Below, one piece after another: positions 33,115-41,469 of a stretch of 64,000 nucleotides of DNA. Every line of letters starts with the position of its first letter. The stretch's first letter is position 1. The DNA lies in NCBI GenBank assembly GCA_038206725.1, contig JBBRAO010000002.1, positions 75,730 through 139,729 of the forward strand, written 5' to 3'. The position numbers were made by a program, and so were the translations under genes. The notes beneath the pieces were generated by a model. The model saw only the letters and a program-made list of their open reading frames with translations. It made no database searches and was not told where the DNA came from. Source of the stretch: JBAXXL01 sp038206725. GTDB taxonomy: Bacteria; Bacteroidota; Ignavibacteria; Kapaibacteriales; UBA2268.

Positions 33115-35220
33115 ATGTCAAGGTTAATTAAAGTAACAATTGTTATGATTATTATCACGAGTTATGCATTAGTCTCAGAGATGCAAATTACTCAAACAGG
33201 GTTTTACCCAAATGATTCATTCAATAATAAAGTTAATAACGTAAAAGAGATTGATGGGGATCTTTACTGCATAGGCTCTAATCAACTTATATTGAAACTA
33301 TTAGGCAATAACAAATGGAATTACATATCCGGAAAATATGGTGGTATTGAATATTATGATTTGGTATCCACTGATGATAAAATCTTTATAGCTGGGGACA
33401 GTAATAAGATTTTTGTATTTGATAAAAAATGGCAAAAAATATCGATAGTAATTCTCCAAAATGTTGGAAAATTATCTCACTTAGAAATTTTAAATAATAT
33501 AATTACTTGCTCAACACTTACCGGTGAGATTTGGTATAGCCAAGATTTTGGTTTGAGCTGGGCTAAATTAGAATTAGATTTTCCTGTAAATAATATTAAC
33601 ATTTATAATAATAATTATTATTTTCCTTCCACAGAAGGCAGGATTTTTGAATATGACAATCAACTTAAATACAAAACCTCTTTTTCAGTTGACACTAATG
33701 TTGTATTGAAAGCGATTCACAACAATAACGAGAAAATGTTTGCTGTAGGATTATCAAATTATTTCTACCGTTCGGACGAAGGTGGTAAGAATTTCAAAAA
33801 GGTCAGAATAGGTAGTAAAATAACCGATGTCAATTCGTTTGAATATATTGATGATACAACATTATTAGCCGGTTGCAGTGGTGGTCTATTGGTTTATATT
33901 GATAACGTTACCAAATGGAAGTATCTAATTCCAAGTAGCACAAAATCATGCTTAATTAGAAATAATGGCAAACTATACACCTATGGGGATGAAATAGAAC
34001 AAATTAATGAAGATCAATTGACAAGTAAAGAAGCATTTACAACAATATTTGAAACTGATAATTATCAATTTGATAAATTGGCTATGGATTATTCTAACAA
34101 TAAAAATGAATTTATCATAATATCTCAAAACAGTAGTTTATATCGCTACAAAACTTCTAATTTAATAGTTGATAAGATATATAAGAATCCGATCAACATT
34201 AATGAATCAATCGTAGAAGATGACGTTATACTTTTCACTGATCAATATATTAGCTATCTACCTGATTTACGAAGCACATTAACTATACTCAATAAAACTG
34301 ATTTTTCAATTATACAAAAGGTTAGTGTCGATTCAGGTTTATCGTTCGATAAAATCGCAAAACAAAATGACGATTACTATTTATACAGATATGGAGATTA
34401 TTTCTTTAAATATAATATTAAGGATAACAAACTAATTAAAAATTATTTACCAGACGGTTTAAAACCTTCGCTAATTAAATCTTTTAACAATATGTTATAC
34501 TTTTTAGCTTATGATGCCGCTACTAAAAAATATTTATTAGCTTATCAAAATGATATTGATTATGTTAAAACTGAACTACAATTCGAAGATAGTTTTAGTG
34601 AGTTTTTTATAGACAAATCAAATCAGCTATATTTTTTAAGTTATAATGACAAAGATTGCGGCGAATCGCATAGAATAAATTCATTTTTAAAAAAATATAA
34701 CACAATAACACAGAAATCGATTACTTTGGATTCGTTGACAAACCAGCTAGGGACTTATGATAAGATTTTGCCTTTTTCAACAGATGAATTCTTTGTAATT
34801 GGGAAAAATACTTGTAATTATACAAATGATAATTTCAAGACGATTATGAGATACCCTTTTCCTGTAAACATCCCTTTTAATGTAATTGATGTAAAAAAAA
34901 TAGAAAATAAATTTTATGCTTTAATTGATAATAAACTTTATATACTAGAAATAAGTGGAAGTTCAATAAAATTATTTCCTTCTGAAAATTATAGCATTTA
35001 TCCAAACCCTATCAAGTGCGGTAGCAAATTATCCATTAATATGGCCGAAACACTTTCAAATTATACAATTAGAGTATTTGATATTAATGGGTATATGCTT
35101 ATATCCGACCAAAACAAAACCGAAATTACATTACCGGATAACTTGATTTCAGGTACATATTTTCTTGTTATTGAATCGGATGGGAAATATATTACTAAAG
35201 AAAAATTTATAGTAGAGTAA
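33115..35220 (+). CDS. Secreted propeller-like protein with T9SS sorting domain
   Basis: 701 residues. AAAGGAGAG is six bases before the ATG. Signal peptide MSRLIKVTIVMIIITSYALVS. Residues of about 25-620 are beta repeats of propeller type (YSQDFGLSWAKLELDF, RSDEGGKNFKKVRI, YTNDNFKTIMRY), more diverged than in the two giant proteins and rich in Asn/Lys/Ile. The last 75 residues (SIYPNPIKCGSKLSINM to ITKEKFIVE) are a T9SS type A sorting domain. It is the third gene of a probable operon of secreted proteins. The ligand is unknown. Confidence 0.8.
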   Translation: MSRLIKVTIVMIIITSYALVSEMQITQTGFYPNDSFNNKVNNVKEIDGDLYCIGSNQLILKLLGNNKWNYISGKYGGIEYYDLVSTDDKIFIAGDSNKIFVFDKKWQKISIVILQNVGKLSHLEILNNIITCSTLTGEIWYSQDFGLSWAKLELDFPVNNINIYNNNYYFPSTEGRIFEYDNQLKYKTSFSVDTNVVLKAIHNNNEKMFAVGLSNYFYRSDEGGKNFKKVRIGSKITDVNSFEYIDDTTLLAGCSGGLLVYIDNVTKWKYLIPSSTKSCLIRNNGKLYTYGDEIEQINEDQLTSKEAFTTIFETDNYQFDKLAMDYSNNKNEFIIISQNSSLYRYKTSNLIVDKIYKNPININESIVEDDVILFTDQYISYLPDLRSTLTILNKTDFSIIQKVSVDSGLSFDKIAKQNDDYYLYRYGDYFFKYNIKDNKLIKNYLPDGLKPSLIKSFNNMLYFLAYDAATKKYLLAYQNDIDYVKTELQFEDSFSEFFIDKSNQLYFLSYNDKDCGESHRINSFLKKYNTITQKSITLDSLTNQLGTYDKILPFSTDEFFVIGKNTCNYTNDNFKTIMRYPFPVNIPFNVIDVKKIENKFYALIDNKLYILEISGSSIKLFPSENYSIYPNPIKCGSKLSINMAETLSNYTIRVFDINGYMLISDQNKTEITLPDNLISGTYFLVIESDGKYITKEKFIVE

Positions 35221-35280
35221 AACTACGTATTAAAGCGACATTCAGGGATGATTGACCCACCAATATATCAATAACTTGGT

Positions 35281-35304
35281 AGAACAGACATTGCTGTCTG
35301 TTCT
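35281..35304. repeat. Intergenic palindrome (10-bp arms)
   Basis: AGAACAGACA (35281-35290) and TGTCTGTTCT (35295-35304) around TTGC. It lies 60 bases past the T9SS gene with no T run, so its role is unclear. Confidence 0.65.
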
Positions 35305-35344
35305 CAGGATTAGAGTTTTGAGACCGCATCCATACATTCAAAAA

Positions 35345-35377
35345 ACTCATCCGATGACTCCAAGTCATCGGATGAGT
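35345..35377. repeat. Dispersed palindrome family A, copy 1
   Basis: Fifteen-bp perfect arms ACTCATCCGATGACT/AGTCATCGGATGAGT with a three-base loop. Related copies lie at 37970-38002 and 51274-51307. A T run follows on the minus strand only. Apart from this, the hairpin at 35281 and the promoter box at 35439, the 289-base gap shows nothing. Confidence 0.8.
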
Positions 35378-35438
35378 AGAATTCAATAGTATCGTAAAAT
35401 TATTTAATTAAAAGCTATGCTTTTTCATAATAATTTAT

Positions 35439-35446
35439 TATTTTTG
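35439..35446 (+). promoter_or_regulatory. -7 promoter box TATTTTTG
   Basis: Exact match 63 bases before the small gene at 35510. Confidence 0.45.
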
Positions 35447-35509
35447 AATTAGAAAGATTCGAGGTTTCTTTGTAAAATATTTTGTTTATATATTATTATT
35501 GAGTTTGAT

Positions 35510-35752
35510 ATGAATAAATTCCTGATAGCTTTACTATCGGTTTTAGTATTTTCTTCTATTTGGTTAGTTGCCCAAACTAATATTGATGTGATTTATCTTA
35601 AAAACGGTAAAATTTATAAAGGTAGAACAGTCAATGATGTTCCTCCTGATTATTTGGAAATACAGCTTAATAATGGTGAAATAAAAAAAGTTTTATATCA
35701 AGATATTATAAAAAAAGAACTTGAAGATCCCTGCTTGTTAACAAAATCCTGA
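35510..35752 (+). CDS. Small secreted protein, unknown function
   Basis: 80 residues. Signal peptide MNKFLIALLSVLVFSSIWLVAQ, then a compact domain DVIYLKNGKIYKGRTVNDVP and YLEIQLNNGEIKKVLYQDI. This D-x-I-x-LKNG...GxI pattern recurs in many short Bacteroidota secreted or membrane proteins, where it looks like a small beta-barrel fold. It may be complete, since a promoter box precedes it. No SD is seen. Function unknown. Confidence 0.65.
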   Translation: MNKFLIALLSVLVFSSIWLVAQTNIDVIYLKNGKIYKGRTVNDVPPDYLEIQLNNGEIKKVLYQDIIKKELEDPCLLTKS

Positions 35753-35840
35753 GTTTTGAGAAAGACTCATCCCCTCCCATTTCGATTCCGCTAAATTTCC
35801 GGCTCTATTCATCGCAATTAACTATTAATTCTGCTCGATA

Positions 35841-35872
35841 TTTGGTCATTAAGCAACATATTATTATTTTAG
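35841..35872 (+). promoter_or_regulatory. Promoter of C69 peptidase gene, TTTGGTCATTA type
   Basis: TTTG at 35841-35844, 20 bases, then TATTTTAG (35865-35872), one base off the -7 consensus. It has the same -33 word and the same spacing as the dacB promoter. Confidence 0.45.
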
Positions 35873-35919
35873 AATACTAATTTTTGTAAATTTAAAAATA
35901 ATATAAATTCAGGAGCTTT

Positions 35920-37584
35920 ATGAATTTTCTACGAATAACTTTATTCGCCATTGTTCTTATTATCTTCGCACAAAGTCAATCAAATAGTTGCACCAACTTA
36001 TTGATTTCAAAAGGAGCCTCGGTTGACGGCTCTACTATGATAACATACAACGCCGATGCCGGCGGTTTTATGGAGCCTTTTGTTTATTTGCCTGCTCAAG
36101 ATTGGAAAGCCGGCGATTCAGTCGAAGTATATGACTGGGATTCCGGAAAATATCTCGGTAAAATAAAACAAGTAGCACATACTTTCTCTGTGGTCAGCCA
36201 CATAAACGAATATCAAGTAGCATTGGGTGAAACCACATTCGGTGGCCGTACAACTTCGGTAGATACTAATGCAAAAATAGATTACGGCTCATTGATGCGC
36301 TTGGCACTGCAACGAGCTAAAACAGCACGCGAAGCAATCAAAGTAATGGGCGAATTAGTTGCGGAATACGGTTATTATTCAGAAGGTGAATCGTTTTCCA
36401 TAGCTGATCCGAACGAAGTTTGGATTATGGATATGATTAGCAAAGGTCCGAAAGAACTCGGCGCTGTTTGGGTTGCTATGCGCGTTCCTGACGGATATAT
36501 CTCCGCTCACGCGAACCAAGCCCGCATCCGCCAATTTCCGTTGAACGATCCCGAAAATTGTATTTATGCGAAAGATGTTATAACTTTTGCAGAAAAAATG
36601 GGATACTATAATAAAGAAAAAGACGGCGAATTCAGTTTTGTAAATGCATATTGTCCATTGGAACCCGGTGGCGCGTTGTATTGCGAGGGCAGAGTTTGGA
36701 GTTTATTTTCTCGTGCCGCCCCGTCGTTAAATCTTCCGGAAGATTACTGGCGCGCTTTGGAAGGTGCAGAACCTTACCCATTATTCATCAAACCTGACAA
36801 AAAATTATCTTATCGCGATGCTATCGCTTTAATGCGCGACCATTTCGACGGTACAAAATACGATTTATCCAAAGGCGTTGCGGCTGGACCTTACGGTTGC
36901 CCTGTTCGCTGGAAAGGATTAGTTTGGAAATTAGACGGCGATACTGTAAATTCTTACGGTTGGGAACGCCCAATTTCTTCACAACAATGCGCTTTCGCAT
37001 TTGTTACTCAAAGCCGTAGCTGGTTGCCACGCGAAATCGGTGGCATCATTTGGTATGGTCCTGACGACAACTATACAAATGTATATGTTCCGCTTTATTG
37101 CTCTATGACCGAAGGTCCTAAACCTTTCTCCGGTCATTCAATAGCCGATTTTAGTCTGGAATCCGGATGGTGGGTATTCAATTTGGTTGCAAACCGTGCT
37201 TATCAAATGTATTCATATATTTACAAAGACATCCAACCTGTTCAAAAAGCATTGGAAGATAAATTTGCTAATAATCAACCCGCTGTCGAAATGGCGGCTC
37301 AAGAATTATACAAAAAAGATCCAAAATTGGCTGTTGATTATTTGAATGATTACTCTCAAATGCAATCTACTATGACAGTTGACCGTTGGTTAGACCTTTG
37401 GAAATTCATTACAATGAAATATAACGACGGGTATATAAACGATGTGAATAAAGACGGCGGACGTCATCCGAAAAGCGCCGGATATCCTACTTGGTGGCTT
37501 AAAAAATGTATAGAAGACAAACCGGAAGGTTATTACGATATTAAATGGGTAAAACCCGATAAAAAGAAAGCAAAGAAAAAATAA
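35920..37584 (+). CDS. Secreted C69-family dipeptidase
   Basis: N-terminal-nucleophile peptidase. The signal peptide ends in SNS, and the mature chain would start at the Cys of CTNLLISKGASVDGSTMI, which is the catalytic nucleophile of this family. Other family hallmarks are VALGETTFGGR, EAIKVMGELVAEYGYYSEGESF (about 130-155), ADPNEVWIMD and VWKLDGDTVNSYGWERPI. Length 554 fits secreted C69 enzymes. The C-terminus is a lysine tail (KPDKKKAKKK). AGGAG is five bases before the ATG. It probably degrades dipeptides outside the inner membrane; the substrate is not shown by the sequence. Confidence 0.9.
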   Translation: MNFLRITLFAIVLIIFAQSQSNSCTNLLISKGASVDGSTMITYNADAGGFMEPFVYLPAQDWKAGDSVEVYDWDSGKYLGKIKQVAHTFSVVSHINEYQVALGETTFGGRTTSVDTNAKIDYGSLMRLALQRAKTAREAIKVMGELVAEYGYYSEGESFSIADPNEVWIMDMISKGPKELGAVWVAMRVPDGYISAHANQARIRQFPLNDPENCIYAKDVITFAEKMGYYNKEKDGEFSFVNAYCPLEPGGALYCEGRVWSLFSRAAPSLNLPEDYWRALEGAEPYPLFIKPDKKLSYRDAIALMRDHFDGTKYDLSKGVAAGPYGCPVRWKGLVWKLDGDTVNSYGWERPISSQQCAFAFVTQSRSWLPREIGGIIWYGPDDNYTNVYVPLYCSMTEGPKPFSGHSIADFSLESGWWVFNLVANRAYQMYSYIYKDIQPVQKALEDKFANNQPAVEMAAQELYKKDPKLAVDYLNDYSQMQSTMTVDRWLDLWKFITMKYNDGYINDVNKDGGRHPKSAGYPTWWLKKCIEDKPEGYYDIKWVKPDKKKAKKK

Positions 37585-37588
37585 ATAC

Positions 37589-37618
37589 AAGGGGCAGTTA
37601 AGAAATTGCCCCTTTTTT
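37589..37618 (+). terminator. Terminator of the C69 peptidase gene
   Basis: Eight-bp stem AAGGGGCA (37589-37596)/TGCCCCTT (37607-37614) with a ten-base loop, running into six T. Confidence 0.85.
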
Positions 37619-37649
37619 ATTAATTTTGAATATAAAATTACGATAGGAA

Positions 37650-37955
37650 ATTGAAATAGAAAATAAATATATACCGGCTAACATCTTTAATTTTCATCGG
37701 TGGCTGAAAACGACAGAGCCCGATGTAATTAAACAGCTTTGCATTCAGTGTTTGGAAATCTCCAATTATAAATCCATTGGGTTTATGGAGCAACATTTTC
37801 CGAACGGCGGATACACGGCTTTGTGGTTATTGGCTGAAAGTCATCTGGCTGTCCATACCTTTCCCGAAAGCAAAGCAACATATTTGGAGCTTTCCGGATG
37901 CAACGAATCGAAAACCGAAGCCTTCAAAGCTGCACTTGAAAATTATCCGTATTAA
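37650..37955 (+). CDS. speD: SpeD-like S-adenosylmethionine decarboxylase, apparent ATT start
   Basis: Pyruvoyl-dependent decarboxylase of about 101 residues. The motif AESHLAVHTFPE holds the self-cleaving serine at Ser64, with ELSGCNESK giving a cysteine at residue 84. This 20-residue spacing matches Ser63/Cys83 of the Thermotoga enzyme. The frame opens after a TAG at 37644-37646 and has no ATG, GTG or TTG until 37752, which would cut the N-terminal strand and helix. ATT at 37650, four bases after TAGG, gives the family length. SpeD homologues can act on SAM in spermidine synthesis, and some have turned to arginine or ornithine, so the substrate is open. It follows the terminator of the peptidase gene and lacks a clear promoter. 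Confidence 0.75.
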   Translation: MEIENKYIPANIFNFHRWLKTTEPDVIKQLCIQCLEISNYKSIGFMEQHFPNGGYTALWLLAESHLAVHTFPESKATYLELSGCNESKTEAFKAALENYPY

Positions 37956-37969
37956 TAATAGTTTTGCCA

Positions 37970-38002
37970 AATCATCGGATGACTGCCAGTCTTCGGATGA
38001 GT
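37970..38002. repeat. Dispersed palindrome family A, copy 2 (degenerate)
   Basis: Matches copy 1 at 28 of 33 positions, but the changes break its symmetry. It lies 15 bases after the speD-like gene, next to a family B copy. Confidence 0.65.
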
Positions 38003-38018
38003 TGGCAGATTATAGAAA

Positions 38019-38049
38019 CGTTCCCAAGCAGGAGCTTGGGAATGAGATT
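38019..38049. repeat. Dispersed palindrome family B, copy 1
   Basis: Eleven-bp arms including one G-T pair (38019-38029/38034-38044) around AGGA. Its reverse complement shares the core CCAAGCTCCTGCTTGG with the copies at 51111 and 62724. Confidence 0.75.
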
Positions 38050-38072
38050 GGATTTTCTCATTGACAATGGAT

Positions 38073-39215
38073 TTAGTCTTTCAGTATCAATCTTGAAATT
38101 ACAATTTTTTGTATTTCCGAAGTTCCCTCATAGATTTGCGTTAATTTTGCTTCGCGCATCAGTCTTTCGACGTGGTATTCTTTCACATAACCGTAGCCGC
38201 CGTGGATTTGTACAGCCTCTGTAGTAACTTCCATAGCTATATCGGCGCAGTATTGTTTTGCCATCGCGCTTTGCAAACCATAAGGCAGATCATTGTCTTT
38301 CAACCAAGCCGATTTCAAGCAGAGATTCCTTGCGTTTTCGATTTTGACCGCCATATCAGCAAGTTTGAATGCTATTACTTGGTGATTGCAAATCTCGGTT
38401 CCAAATGCTTTGCGTTCTTTAGAATATTTTAAAGCTCTTTCATAAGCCCCCTCAGCTATTCCTAATGCTTGTGAAGCAATACCGATACGACCGCCATCCA
38501 ATAGTTTCATCGCCAATGTAAATCCAAAACCGTCCGCGCCAATTCTATTTTCTTTAGGGACTACCACATCATTAAAATAAACCGAATGTGTGTCGGAGCT
38601 TCGCATACCCATTTTGTCCTCGTGTGGTCCTAAAGTTATTCCGGGAGTGTTTTTCTCGACAATAAAAGCGTTTATGCCCTTATGCCTTTTTTCCGGATTT
38701 GTTTGAGCAATCAACAAATAAGTTGTGGCGGAATTTGCGTTAGTTATCCAATTTTTTGTGCCATTTACCAAATAATAATCTCCTTTATCTTCGGCAGTTG
38801 TCCTTTGGAAAGTGGCATCCGATCCGGCTTCGGGTTCAGATAGTAAAAACGCGCCAATATGCTCCCCACGCGCCAGAGGTCGTAAGTACTTTTCTTTTTG
38901 AGCTTCTGTACCGTATTTCTCTATACCCGAACAAACAAGAGAATTGGTAACTGACATAATTACCCCCAAAGTAGCATCTACTTTGGAAATTTCTTCTATT
39001 GCAAGCACGTAAGAAATAGTGTCTGTTCCGGCTCCATCGTAATCAGGACTAACCATCATACCCATATAACCTAAATCAGCCAATGCTTTTACGTGATGAG
39101 TGGGATATTCTTGGTTAGCGTCACGTTCTAAGACGTCTTTAATCAGTTCATTTTGCGCGTAATCCCTTGCGGATTCCTGTATCATCAATTGTTCTTCTGT
39201 GTATTCGAAATTCAT
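38073..39215 (-). CDS. Acyl-CoA dehydrogenase (last gene of operon)
   Basis: FAD enzyme that makes the trans-2,3 double bond in acyl-CoA. The ATG at 39215 has AGGAG seven bases upstream; a TTG six bases earlier is less likely. The protein has 380 residues with the normal three domains. Visible motifs include LSEPEAGSDA, the FAD/substrate segment TKNWITNA, MGMRSSDTHSVYF, LDGGRIGIASQALGIAEGA and IHGGYGYVKEYHVERLMREA; YEGTSEIQ carries the likely catalytic glutamate. It is closest in pattern to short/branched or butyryl-CoA dehydrogenases. It closes a seven-gene operon. Confidence 0.93.
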   Translation of the reverse strand: MNFEYTEEQLMIQESARDYAQNELIKDVLERDANQEYPTHHVKALADLGYMGMMVSPDYDGAGTDTISYVLAIEEISKVDATLGVIMSVTNSLVCSGIEKYGTEAQKEKYLRPLARGEHIGAFLLSEPEAGSDATFQRTTAEDKGDYYLVNGTKNWITNANSATTYLLIAQTNPEKRHKGINAFIVEKNTPGITLGPHEDKMGMRSSDTHSVYFNDVVVPKENRIGADGFGFTLAMKLLDGGRIGIASQALGIAEGAYERALKYSKERKAFGTEICNHQVIAFKLADMAVKIENARNLCLKSAWLKDNDLPYGLQSAMAKQYCADIAMEVTTEAVQIHGGYGYVKEYHVERLMREAKLTQIYEGTSEIQKIVISRLILKD

Positions 39216-39250
39216 AAACAAACTCCTATAATTTTCTAATGTTTTTTAAC

Positions 39251-40195
39251 CTAAAGGTTTATTGACTCCAACCTTTCCTTCTCTTTCCTAAATTCCGATA
39301 TAATTTCGTCTATAATCTCTTTAACCGGCTTAATTGCATCAATCAAACAAATTGCTTGTCCAATCTCAAGTTCACCTTCATCTATATCGCCTTCGAACAT
39401 CCCTAATTTTGAACGCCCCACCCCCAAAAGTTGTAATAATTCTTCAGCGGTGGCATTCCTTTTTTCAGCGTCCGAAATCTCCTGATAGAACTTATTTTTG
39501 ATAAGTCTAACCGGAGTAAGTTTTTTTAACGCAAGGAAGGTGTCGTTTTCTCCTGCTTCTACTATTCTACGTTTGAAATTTATGTGAGCCGATGATTCTT
39601 CCGATGCAACAAACCGCGAACCGATTTGTACACCATCCGCCCCTAAAGCCATAGCCGCGAGAAGACCTTTGCCTGTGGCAATTCCCCCCGCGGCTATTAG
39701 CCGAATATTAATAGCTTTGCGGACAGCCGGAATCAGAGTGAAAGTTGTCAACTCATCAACCCCATTGTGTCCGCCGGCTTCGAAACCCTCTGCAACAATG
39801 GCGTCCACACCTGCGGCTTCGGATTTCAAAGCAAATTTAACATTTGATACTACGTGAGCAACTTTAATATTATTTTCCTGTAGTTTTTTCGTCCAAGTAT
39901 TCGGATTTCCGGCTGAAGTAAAAACGATAGGAACTTTTTGGTCAATGCAGATATTAATAAATTCCGCCGCATTTGAAAACAACAGAGGAATATTCACACC
40001 GAAAGGTTTATCGGTGGCGTTTTTGCATTTTTCTATATGTTCAACCAATATATCCGAGTTCATCGAACCCGAACCGATTAATCCCAAACCGCCTGCATTG
40101 CTAACAGCCGAAGCTAATCGCCAGCCGCTACACCATATCATACCGCCTTGAATGATAGGATACTTAATATTAAAGAGCTCTTGTAATGATTTCAT
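39251..40195 (-). CDS. Nitronate monooxygenase / FabK-like flavoprotein
   Basis: 314-residue FMN TIM barrel. N-terminus IKYPIIQGGMIWCSGWRLAS, then AGGLGLIGSGSM; the family's AEGFEAGGHNGVDELTTF with its His, and GADGVQIGSRFVASEES, the phosphate-binding end. Family members oxidise nitronates or reduce enoyl-ACP (FabK). Placement inside a beta-oxidation operon suggests an acyl-thioester substrate, but this is inference. The C-terminus is a charged helix (EIISEFRKEKERLES). It starts 10 bases after the thiolase stop. Confidence 0.88.
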   Translation of the reverse strand: MKSLQELFNIKYPIIQGGMIWCSGWRLASAVSNAGGLGLIGSGSMNSDILVEHIEKCKNATDKPFGVNIPLLFSNAAEFINICIDQKVPIVFTSAGNPNTWTKKLQENNIKVAHVVSNVKFALKSEAAGVDAIVAEGFEAGGHNGVDELTTFTLIPAVRKAINIRLIAAGGIATGKGLLAAMALGADGVQIGSRFVASEESSAHINFKRRIVEAGENDTFLALKKLTPVRLIKNKFYQEISDAEKRNATAEELLQLLGVGRSKLGMFEGDIDEGELEIGQAICLIDAIKPVKEIIDEIISEFRKEKERLESINL

Positions 40196-40205
40196 TGTTT
40201 ACCAA

Positions 40206-41450
40206 TTAAAAATTCTTTTTATAAACTATAGCAACGATGGTTTTATCGTCGCCACCCATATTTACAGACAAAGCGTAAGGTCTCTCTGGAGTGATTTCGA
40301 TTTGAGCGTCCCCAGCTTTTCCGGTTAATTGTTCCCAAATTGTGACAGCCTGATGAACGCCTGTTCCACCGGTTGGATGACCCCAAGCTACTAAACCGCC
40401 TGTGGTATTAAATGGTGTTTTGCCTGTTCTGCTTGTATTTCCTGCTATTACATAATCCGGAGCTTCACCGTGTGCGGCAAAACCGATAGCTTCCACAGCC
40501 ATTAAACCTGCAATTGTAAAGCAATCGTGACATTCTACTGTACCAAGTTGTTCTTTTGTAATTCCGGCATTTTCCAATGCGAGGGCTACCGTGCGTTTGG
40601 TTGTTTCCAATACTGTCAAATCGCTTGGTGTAATGGTTATATCGTCTTCTAATTGAGCGAAACCAACTATTTCCACAGCGTCTTGCACTTTTGCTCCGAT
40701 GCGTTTCAATCCTTCTTCGGAAACTATTGCGATTGCCGAAGCACCATCGGAAACTTTAGAACAATCATATACATTCAGATGGTCAACAAAGAATTTGCCA
40801 TTTGGTTCAGCAGAAGCTAATTGCTCCAAATCCTCAACTGTATTGTGGTATTCCTGTGCCGTAGGACAAAGCCTTGCATTTTCGACGGCATTTTTAAACC
40901 ATTTTGCCATAGCTTTTCTGGTTTTTTCTTTTCCGAACTTTTCGTAATAAGCACCTGCACGATTACTGAACTGCCCCGGGAAGAAATAAGCGTGTCCGTT
41001 TTTGCGTTCTTTATACCAACCCGCACCTGCAAGAATATCAGCAACATAAATTGCTTTTACTGTATTTTGTACTTCAAAGCCCAATGACAATACAACATCC
41101 GCAGTTTCAGCTAATACCGACCGAATACCTGAGGATAAAGCTAACCCACCCGAACAGCAAGCCCCTTCAACTCTGGTCGATGGTTTATATCTTAAACCCT
41201 CGTCAATTGTCGGCATAAATCCTGCTAAGTTGCCTTGTTTGTTGAATCTTGCTGCCATAAAGTTGCCGATTACACATTCATCAACCATTTTAGCACCACC
41301 GATTTGCTCAAGCACACCGACACCTGCTTCTTTTATATATTCTTCCAAACCGCGTTGAGGTTTTTTGGGACTGAATTCTTTTCGGCCTGTACCTATTGAA
41401 ATTGTATTATACCCGCCGATCATATATACTTTTTTTCTTAACTTACTCAT
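40206..41450 (-). CDS. Thiolase family protein (SCP2-thiolase type)
   Basis: Predicted acyl-CoA C-acyltransferase for the last beta-oxidation step. I chose ATG 41450 (MSKLRKKVYMIGGY) because upstream in-frame codons overlap the previous gene and add no thiolase sequence. Motifs: the nucleophile Cys in VEGACCSGGLAL (about residue 90), SDGASAIAIVSEEG, ECHDCFTIAGLMAVEAIG, and AWGHPTGGTGVHQ with the His of the active site. The pattern is of the SCP2/archaeal thiolase branch rather than classical FadA. It has 414 residues. The active-site set is complete, so it should be functional. Confidence 0.88.
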   Translation of the reverse strand: MSKLRKKVYMIGGYNTISIGTGRKEFSPKKPQRGLEEYIKEAGVGVLEQIGGAKMVDECVIGNFMAARFNKQGNLAGFMPTIDEGLRYKPSTRVEGACCSGGLALSSGIRSVLAETADVVLSLGFEVQNTVKAIYVADILAGAGWYKERKNGHAYFFPGQFSNRAGAYYEKFGKEKTRKAMAKWFKNAVENARLCPTAQEYHNTVEDLEQLASAEPNGKFFVDHLNVYDCSKVSDGASAIAIVSEEGLKRIGAKVQDAVEIVGFAQLEDDITITPSDLTVLETTKRTVALALENAGITKEQLGTVECHDCFTIAGLMAVEAIGFAAHGEAPDYVIAGNTSRTGKTPFNTTGGLVAWGHPTGGTGVHQAVTIWEQLTGKAGDAQIEITPERPYALSVNMGGDDKTIVAIVYKKNF

Positions 41451-41469
41451 ATTTGTTTCTTTACTAATG

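Noticed and set aside
35311..35324. Repeated word GAGTTTTGAGA near 35311 and 35751
   Set aside because: Only 11 bases, with no symmetry and no longer match around it; chance in AT-rich DNA is likely.
37777..38064. 95-codon frame overlapping the speD-like gene
   Set aside because: It is in a shifted frame over the SpeD motif and runs into palindromic repeats; the SpeD frame has clear active-site residues.
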